Shown in pieces: positions 9,225 through 15,415 of a stretch of DNA of 15,415 nucleotides. The first letter of the stretch is position 1. Each line of letters opens with the position of its first letter. This stretch comes from Cyclostephanos tholiformis (Eukaryota > Bacillariophyta > Thalassiosirophyceae > Thalassiosirales > Thalassiosiraceae), in assembly GCA_036939975.1 (NCBI GenBank), contig JALLPB010002997.1, positions 1-15,415 on the forward strand, read 5' to 3'. The notes under the pieces were generated by a model. It worked only from the letters and a program-made list of their open reading frames with translations. It was not told the DNA's origin and did no database searches. The translations under genes were made by a program, and so were the position numbers.

Positions 9225-9238
9225 TGAAGCCATCTGTA
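9225..9238 (-). repeat. right terminal inverted repeat
   Basis: TGAAGCCATCTGTA is the exact inverted complement of 4844-4857. The terminal TA matches the TA at the left end as a possible target duplication. Confidence 0.65.
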
Positions 9239-10000
9239 CGCTTACACCTCGAAAAAAAAAAGTACGATACGGGGAAAACAGCTTTAGCTGTCACATCCTT
9301 GAACATTAGCTGTTTCTTATAAACCCCGACGTCTACGGTAGTTTTATGGAATTACTTATATATAGTACTTACGATGAAACAACAACATGCGCACACGCAA
9401 ACCGCACACACCAGCCCCCATGCATGATGAAGCTAACAAACACGGAGCCCACCTCGGAAAGGTAAGGGTCATCCGGGATATATTCTCTCCCCAACAGGAT
9501 GAAGCAGGTGCACTTGTGTATTATTTGGTGATTTTGGTGTCGGTGGTCTACCCGATTTTTAGATGTGTAGGCAATCCCCGATATCTACAGAGAAAATTCT
9601 ACGTTTTCCGGCGGTCCGTTGTTTGGATGAATTGATCAATCGGAGGGCTTGGGCGTTCTATTGTTTTGATTGCCGTGTCGTTTTTTTTTTATACCGAAAC
9701 GTTTATACTCGCGACGTGGTACATTTATATGTATTTATTTTTCTACCCCTCGAAAACTCCAAAGGCTGATATTTTCTGATTGGTGATTGGTCCAACGATA
9801 TCGCACGAAAGAAGGAGGGGGATATTCACTACCCCCCGAATCGTCTCGATCGATTGATGAACGGGCCCAGTCCAGAAAAATAACGACGCGTGGGAATGAC
9901 AACGAGTCGGCCCACTTACAGCACCACGAACGAAAGTGAATTCGCCGTGGCAAGAGCATGACCTACCGCTGGACTGCTTTTATGGTATTAGTCCACTCAA
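9239..10000. other. intergenic region, no gene firmly recognised
   Basis: A TATATATA stretch at about 9357-9364 precedes ATGs at 9373 and 9387. From 9387 an 82-codon plus-strand frame runs to 9635, and inside it GGAAAG followed by GTAAGG near 9456-9466 resembles a splice donor. So a small spliced plus-strand transcript is possible, but the peptide is unrecognised and I find no partner exon. A second small plus frame (9563-9769) is Phe/Tyr/Val-rich and looks like chance. The end of this stretch includes the 3' flank of the DUF6824 gene. Confidence 0.45.
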
Positions 10001-10869
10001 TTACACGCTCCATACGGCCTCTTCGCGCGACATACTCATCTCCGTCCCATGTTGGACGGCGGCAAAGGTCGAGGCGGATCCTTGTTCGGGATGATGACAC
10101 GATGATGATTCGTCCTCCCCCCTCCTCTCGGCATCGTGGAGAGATTCGAGCAACCGCACAGAATATCCGAAGTATTCCTCCTCGAGGAATATAATCGACG
10201 GCGATCCGATCATGGCGGCGTGATAACGGGATTGACGACATCCATCAAACGACGCATCGGAGTAGATGCGCTTGGACTTGCCATCGCGTAATGCCTGACT
10301 TGTCTTCTCCCGTGCCTTCTTGTCGCCGATGTCGTGGTACCTTCCGGATGCCTCGTTGTACTCTAAGAATCGGCCACCAATATCGCGTATCGCGGCGACG
10401 ATGCCCTGGAATGATTGATATGGCACCGTGAATTATTCGATGGGGGATATTTTAGCAGGGTTCGACAGAAATAATGAAAAGCAGATTCAAACAAGATCAA
10501 AGATATTTCTCACCTTGGATACTTTCACCTTGTCGCGTTGGTGGCATCTGGCATAAATTCCCTAATTGAGAAGCGGATTGTTTTTTTTCGTGAGCAAAGT
10601 GGACACGAGAAGTGAACATCTTTAGCGGGTAAAAGACAGCATACCTTATTCATAGAGATCAACGCGCGGTACTTCCTATTCCCGGGTAGTCGCTGTATGC
10701 CTTGCCCACGGCCACCAACGACATCGAGGGAGCTCGGGACGTCGATGTGCACACTCGGGAGCTGTAATACTTGAGGAGGACGCGGACTGGCCACGCACAT
10801 TATCGGCTTGTAAGTGGCGAGGTCGGTCCTCCACGGTAGCGGTTCGGTCGGGTAGTAGGATCGGTCCAT
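10001..10869 (-). CDS. DUF6824-domain protein, three exons
   Basis: Coding join on the minus strand: 10869-10645, 10561-10514, 10405-10001 (225 residues plus stop). Introns of 83 nt (GTATGC...TTAG) and 108 nt (GTGAGA...TTCCAG) are both phase 0. The domain is assembled only when all three exons are joined: DVVGGRG (49-55) and PGNRKYRALISMNK (62-75) in exon 1, GIYARCHQRDKVKVSK (76-91) in exon 2, then GIVAAIRDIGGRFL, YHDIGDKKAREKTSQALR (92-131) in exon 3. This is the DUF6824 pattern common in diatoms, function unknown. The usual His before PGN is Leu here. After residue 132 the tail is unique, Ser/Glu-rich and without a recognised domain. The start is the ATG at 10869-10867. The short 16-codon middle exon is easily missed, and the exact match of its reading to the family is the main support for the splice model. 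Divergent from the cyclin gene. Confidence 0.85.
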
Positions 10870-11263
10870 TGTTGATTTTATTTGTGAGCTCCAGGTGGGA
10901 TTTCCTCTCGATGTTATACGAACAAGACCACAGAGGAGATTATCTACCTACGTACCCTATCTACTTATTTTACTTATCTTTTTCGAAGCCGTATCTACCT
11001 ACCCCTACCTATGTCCCTTGTTCGCACGTACTACCTACTTAGGAATCCAAACCAACCACTCTTCGTTCACGAGCAAGATATTATATTATTCAAGAGCAAG
11101 AAATGCTATTACAAATAATTCAAAACATCAACAATGATAATTCTTCCTTATTATATGTTTTGTTTCGTTGGGACGACGCCTTCCAAATTGTTCAAAATCA
11201 CACTACAAATATCGAAAAGCACCGAAGCCAGCAGCATCGTCAGACGGAAAGTGGAACGCCGCC
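10870..11263. promoter_or_regulatory. shared upstream region of divergent DUF6824 and cyclin genes, with CTACCTA repeats
   Basis: About 390 bp separate the two start codons and must hold both promoters unless upstream exons exist. Four exact CTACCTA copies lie at 10944-10950, 10995-11001, 11005-11011 and 11031-11037, with further degenerate relatives between them. The half nearer the cyclin (11080-11160) is AT-rich. The cyclin frame is open back to a stop at 11138 but has no ATG before 11264. Confidence 0.45.
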
Positions 11264-12349
11264 ATGACAACATTCAACGAAGTCTACTATAACGAGTGCG
11301 TGTTGGAACGGATCAACGCCATGCGAATGCGCGAAGAGAAGACGGCACGATGCCATGACTACCTAACTCCTCAGGTGGATGCGGCGTATCGGAAGCTGAT
11401 GGTCGAAAGGTGCTTCGCCGTCGTGGATGCCTTTGCATTGGGCAGGGAGACGGTCGGCGCGGCCGTGTCAATTTTCGACAGATACTTCAGTTCGGGAAAT
11501 GGCAAATCCCTCGAGGCTCTGAAATCCCCGCAGAAATTCCGTATGGCCGTGGTCGCCTCCTTCTTCGTGGCGATCAAATTACACGAACCCAAGCCTTCAG
11601 TGCTCGGGATAACCTCCTTCTTCGTTGCAGTGAAGTTGTGCCTGGGAGTCTATGAAGGAAGCGATATCCTCATCACGGAAGACGAAATTTTGTCCACCCT
11701 CGAATGGCGAGTGTACGCATCCTCAACCACGCCGATGGAGTACGTGAGGCATTATGTAGTCCTGCTGCTGCCAATGTTAGGCATAGACGTCGCCGACCTC
11801 ATCCTCGAGAGCGCAGCGAAACGAACCTACTTCGCCTCGTCGGACGTTTACTTCTCCACCTGCAGGGCATCGTCCGTCGGGATGGCCTGTGTCATGGGAG
11901 CAATAGACGATGTGCGATCAATATCGTCGTCGGACAAGGAGGCAATCTGGAGGGATTTGTCCAGCAAACTAGATTGGGATATCAAATCGGAAGAAATCGC
12001 GCAGATCAAGAAGATCCTTAGTGTCGGAGTATCGAGCTGCGAGTTCCGTACTCTTTCGCGAACGGGCTTACCAAATACCAGCGTTGATTCGACTGTTGGA
12101 CAGTCACTATCCCCCCGCAGTGTGGGTCTAATCATTAGAAGCTTGTTGACGATTGTGTTGAAAGAAGTATTCCTATACATCTCAGTGTTCTCGTTGATGC
12201 ATTCGTTGCGAGCTCAACTAATGACGCTGTCGGGAAAGCTGCACCAAACACAAGGCTCAGGAGGATTGATGATCCGCCAAATTTCATGTGCGACGTATGA
12301 GCGAGATGTAGTAACCAGCAATTCATCATCAATAACATGTTGCTGCTAA
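11264..12349 (+). CDS. cyclin, diatom-specific cyclin type
   Basis: Encodes about 361 residues from the first in-frame ATG (11264). The N-terminal cyclin box spans about residues 15-160: an amphipathic first helix, CHDYLTPQVDAAYRKLMVERCFAVVD, then ETVGAAVSIFDRYFSSG, SFFVAIKLHEPKP and ILSTLEWRVYASS. The HEP motif after the third helix and the EWRV motif are hallmarks of this family. A second helical part follows (YVRHYVVLLLPM to about 255), with FSTCRASSVGMACVMGAI typical of diatom cyclins. Cyclins bind and activate cyclin-dependent kinases; the diatom-specific group is thought to link nutrient or light cues to the cell cycle. The SFFVA[IV]KL helix appears twice in tandem, which is odd. The C-terminus is uncertain: after 12029 an intron (GTATCG...CATTAG, 12029-12138) would switch to another frame ending at 12300. 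Divergent from the DUF6824 gene and convergent with the kinase. Confidence 0.85.
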   Translation: MTTFNEVYYNECVLERINAMRMREEKTARCHDYLTPQVDAAYRKLMVERCFAVVDAFALGRETVGAAVSIFDRYFSSGNGKSLEALKSPQKFRMAVVASFFVAIKLHEPKPSVLGITSFFVAVKLCLGVYEGSDILITEDEILSTLEWRVYASSTTPMEYVRHYVVLLLPMLGIDVADLILESAAKRTYFASSDVYFSTCRASSVGMACVMGAIDDVRSISSSDKEAIWRDLSSKLDWDIKSEEIAQIKKILSVGVSSCEFRTLSRTGLPNTSVDSTVGQSLSPRSVGLIIRSLLTIVLKEVFLYISVFSLMHSLRAQLMTLSGKLHQTQGSGGLMIRQISCATYERDVVTSNSSSITCCC

Positions 12350-12994
12350 CTGACTCCGTCGGCTCATTCCGTATCGCCACCTTAGTATTGTCATCAGTAC
12401 CGCGCCGACATTCTCCGATAAGCTTTTATAAAAGTCCTACATCGCTTCGTGTCTTATCCCGTCTCTTCCCTTACTTTCACGAAAATACCAAAATGGCCAT
12501 CGTGGGTACAACCTGCTGCTTCGATTACATTTGTTCCCGTTGACAACACCGCCACTAGAAAGCGATGACTGCCTTTCATCTTACTCCTAGTCCGTTGCCT
12601 CCCTTTTTCACGAGATCACCGGCAACGCTATCTTGCCTGGCGGCGGTAGCATTCGTCGATTCGATTTCATCATCATGACACAGGTCAATAAACTTCTCAG
12701 TGTGCAGCACCGCTATTGATCCTTGGGAGTCGTTTTTGTATCGGAAAATCTCGCAACGCGTTAAAGAGGCAAACAACGGACATGAAACCGTGACAACTTT
12801 TCATCCGGTTCTGATTCGCAATCGCTGCTATTCCCTTCGGCACTTGGATATGGTGCCTTTACCAACGCAGTCGACGGAAGAAGAGAAATATATGCAAATA
12901 TCCTAGGGGGATAATATCGTCCTCCCTCGATCGTCGGGAAGCGTAGCACAGCAAGACACTGGTTCAACCTGGATGGAGATAGCGAGTCGCCGTA
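12350..12994. other. convergent intergenic region; possible small minus-strand exon
   Basis: Between the 3' ends of the cyclin and kinase genes. A minus-strand open stretch at 12776-12576 (containing IFRYKNDSQGSIAVLHTEKFIDLC) reads like protein but has no ATG. Another minus frame at 12967-12761 lies upstream in a different phase. Joining them would need an intron shorter than about 50 nt, for which I find no good sites. A plus frame at 12700-12906 overlaps both. None is recognised. The region must also hold both 3' UTRs. Confidence 0.35.
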
Positions 12995-14318
12995 TTAGCA
13001 GGAGACCTTCGAATCATCATTCGCACCGGAGAAATCGCCGGAAGTCGCATCTTTACCTCCTCCCAATGTCGAGGTCGAAATCGAAATTTGACATTTTTCT
13101 CCGAAGGTTAAAGGGAACGAGCAGTCGTCATTATTGGTAGTTGTCGTTTCCTCGAGAGTTGCCTCGATCGTATCATAAAACATCGAGTCGTCGAAACTGC
13201 CATCGAATCCCCCATCATCGAAGGATGCGAAATCCTGAAAGCCGAAATCATCGACTGCCGCCCCCGTCGCCGCGGCAGAGGGACCATCATTAGGACGAGG
13301 GGAGGATTCGTGCATTATCGATTGCACGTGACGATCGTTGCGCTTATGTACCTCGCTCGCCCTCTTCCGTTTCGCCGCGGCCGAATTCGGATCGAGCTTC
13401 TTAGCCTCCGGCATTACCTTCTTGATTTTTTGGAACGTCGACCTCGATATTATCCCCTGTCCGTCGGTTCGATACGATCCGCCTCCCGTCATTTTCACGT
13501 CCCCCCCGTCCCCCCCGTCCCCCCCGTCCCCCCGTCCCCCACCCTCGCGCGTCCTTTCCGGTGCCACCGCCCGTTTCCTCCTCTTGGGCAACGGTCGATT
13601 CGAGTACAACGCGCTGAGGCACATGATGACCTCGCTCATGTCGGCCCTCTCCTTGTAATCCCACGCTAGCATCCTATCGATCAAATCGACCAGGTCGTCG
13701 CCGTACGGGTTGTTCTCGGGTATCCTGTACCTTCGAGACAGTATGGCTAGGGCGGAACCCTCCTCGAAGCAATCCCTGTGGTACGCCATCGAATACAACG
13801 AGCAACCCAACGCCCAAACGTCGGTACTTTCCGTCAACCTCCTCGTCATGTACAGGTCGATCATCTCGGGAGCGCGGAACATGGGCGTGGTCGTTTTATC
13901 GATGACGTCCTCGGCCCTGCGTCGATTTTCGGGCGTGCGCAAGTCGACGTGTCCCACGATCGCGCTACCGAAATCGCAAAGCTTGTACGCGCCCCGCTGG
14001 ATTAGGAAATTCACGGGCTTGAGATCTCGATGCACGATCGGCGGACGCTGGGCGTGCAGGTAGGACACGGCGTTGCATATCTGGCCGAAGGCGATGACGA
14101 GCGACGATAGATCGAACCCGCCGTTGCCGCCGCCGGCGCCGCCGTCATCGCCGTGCGCGCGCGATCCACCGCTCGACGTGGACGACATCCTCATCCTCCT
14201 GATGGCGTCGAATGCAGTCCCCCCCTCGCAGTATTCCATGAGGATGAGATGCTGCGCCGACGTCATCGACGATATTGACGTCATCGATGATTTTTTGTTG
14301 TTGGGTGCATTCATATAA

Positions 14319-14363
<45 letters not shown>

Positions 14364-15079
14364 TCATTACTATCAATATTATTATTGCCATTATTCGCAT
14401 GTTCGCCGCCGCCGTTGTTCGACGACGACGACGACGATATCGTGCAAGCATCGTAAATTCGCACGATGCTCGGATGCGACAGCATTCGCAACAGCCTCGC
14501 CTCCTTCTCGGCCATATGCATCCGCGCCGGGCTCGATATGGCGGTGATCTTGAGGACCATGACCATGCCGTTGTTGTCGTTGCGACTTGCGCCGGTTTTG
14601 GACCCGCTCGACGACATCGATCTCTGCGATGGACTACAGGCGCCAATGCTAATGCCGATGCCGATGCCGTGATGTTGTCGTTGTTTGTTGTCGTGATTAT
14701 CACGATGACGATGACCGTCCCAACCGTTCGACGTCCTGGTAATGACGGAGGACGAGTCCGCCGAGTCATCCCGAAAGCGACGACGCGGAGTCGACGACGA
14801 CGACGATGCCTTGGATGATGAATCGCCATCGAACCCACGGCCATCGTCGAACCCCCCGGGATCATAATTATCATTACGGTGGGCATTATTGGGGGGGACG
14901 ACGCCGACGCCGCCACCGCCGACTTTGGATCGGACCAAATACACGAACGAGAATCCTCCCTCGCCCAATTGCCTCACGATATCGAGATTGCGCCCGCGGA
15001 GGCATATTTGCCTCCCGACTAGATGTGGACCAAGGCCCAGCCTATGATCGAGCAGTGCGCCGCTGCCGCCGCTTTCCAT
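12995..15079 (-). CDS. Ser/Thr protein kinase of the NAK/Ark (AAK1/GAK-like) family
   Basis: Single exon, 694 residues, ATG at 15079-15077, TAA at 12997-12995. Kinase landmarks: Gly-rich loop GEGGFSFVYLV (39-49), ATP-binding Lys 177 in VLKI, helix-C Glu in EKEARLL (191-197), hinge LILMEYCEGG, catalytic HRDLKPVNFL (350-359), CDFGSA (368-373), TTPMFRAPEMIDLY (397-410) and DVWALGC (420-426). CDFGSA and RAPEMIDLY are typical of the Numb-associated kinases, which phosphorylate clathrin adaptor subunits and regulate endocytosis and actin patches. Unusual: a ~120-residue low-complexity insert between Gly loop and Lys (52-172) and others at about 211-275 and 299-322, including a 14-Gly run. The kinase core residues are all present, so it should be active. 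The tail (500-694) has basic stretches and an F/D-rich segment (610-636) that could bind adaptor ear domains. The cellular role is inferred from family only. Confidence 0.92.
13499..13542. repeat. short C-rich minisatellite inside the kinase gene
   Basis: A 9-bp unit (GT followed by seven C) recurs three times, then shortens to six and five C. On the coding strand it gives the GGDGGDGGD stretch at about residues 517-527 of the kinase tail. Length changes here would shift the frame. Confidence 0.85.
14321..14362. repeat. GCC trinucleotide repeat, 14 units, encoding poly-Gly in the kinase
   Basis: Uninterrupted GCC repeated across 42 bp on the plus strand, read as GGC (Gly) codons on the coding strand at about residues 240-253, within the insert after IYDACTI. 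In-frame expansion or contraction would change only the Gly count. Confidence 0.95.
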
Positions 15080-15415
15080 TATTTATTTTTTTGTGCTGAT
15101 GAATGCCACCTTTCATCCCCCTTCCCCCGCCCCCTCCATCCCTTCTCACTCTTAACATTCATGTAAGTAAGTAGTATCGTATTATTTTTAAGAAATACCT
15201 CTTTAATATATTAGGGAAAAAATGGATAATGTACCGTTATGGGCGTTGTAATTCGTACTGTCTCACCGAAAAAAAAATATTCCCTTTGTCTCGTTTTGTT
15301 TTCGACTATCTCCTATGTCTAACGAGAAAGGATGAGAAAGCCCATTTTTGCATCATTAGGTATCTCTGTTGTCTCGAACTATCGCTAAAATTTTCGACTT
15401 TTGGTGTTTGTAATT
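15080..15415. other. upstream region of the kinase gene
   Basis: AT-rich DNA with pyrimidine-rich tracts just above the start codon (15105-15145 on the plus strand). It should hold the kinase promoter and 5' UTR. No further gene, clear TATA box or repeat is recognised. Confidence 0.4.

Larger units (their letters stand above)
4844..9238 (-). mobile_element. TIR-bounded DNA transposon with DDE transposase and internal tandem repeats
   Basis: A perfect 14-bp inverted repeat bounds the region: TACAGATGGCTTCA at 4844-4857 and its complement at 9225-9238. Taking the outer TA on each side as a target duplication, the element is CAGATGGCTTCA...TGAAGCCATCTG, 4846-9236, about 4.39 kb. That arrangement, TA duplication and ends opening CAG, is the habit of the IS630/Tc1/mariner superfamily. 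Inside, from left to right, are about 190 bp of unique sequence, a 183-bp tandem array (5031-5627), the transposase gene on the minus strand (8948-5644) and about 280 bp of upstream DNA holding the presumed promoter. The ends lie at sensible distances on both sides of the transposase, which supports the call. Confidence 0.65.

Noticed and set aside
9387..9635. 82-codon plus-strand frame as a gene
   Set aside because: It is unrecognised, has no partner exon and has intergenic-like composition; mentioned only in the region entry.
14311..14916. 201-codon minus-strand frame overlapping the kinase, rich in Arg and Ala
   Set aside because: It is a shadow of the low-complexity triplet repeats in the kinase frame, and its poly-Ala run is the poly-Gly repeat read one base off.

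Overview
The window looks like nuclear DNA of a photosynthetic stramenopile, most likely a centric diatom. This rests on four things: a diatom-type Ty1/copia relic, a DUF6824-domain gene (a domain I know mainly from diatoms), a cyclin with the look of the expanded diatom-specific cyclins, and short GT-AG introns of 83, 108 and 83 nt. There is no bacterial operon structure. All family names come from recognition of motifs, not from database searches.

Layout. The left edge (1-322) has open frames on both strands, perhaps the end of a gene, and a strong ~100-bp palindrome at 174-277. From about 400 to 4423 lies a decayed minus-strand Ty1/copia retrotransposon: a 5' LTR (4072-4423), then gag, protease and integrase remnants. 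Reverse transcriptase, RNase H and the 3' LTR are missing, and the integrase catalytic Glu position reads Lys. After an unassigned gap (4424-4843) comes the main find, a ~4.4-kb DNA transposon (4844-9238). It has 14-bp perfect terminal inverted repeats flanked by TA. Inside are a 183-bp tandem repeat array and one long minus-strand DDE transposase frame (8948-5644) with a single 83-nt intron, interrupted only by two in-frame TAG codons.

The right part holds host genes. A three-exon DUF6824 gene on the minus strand (10869-10001) is divergent from a plus-strand cyclin gene (11264-12349), with about 390 bp between their start codons. The cyclin converges on a single-exon minus-strand protein kinase of the NAK/Ark (AAK1/GAK-like) type (15079-12995), which carries large low-complexity inserts and an F/D-rich tail.

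How they relate. The two mobile elements fill the left 60% and seem independent of the host genes. The cyclin (cell-cycle control) and DUF6824 gene (possible regulator) could share a promoter region. The kinase is a candidate for endocytic or clathrin-coat regulation. None of these functional links is shown by sequence alone.
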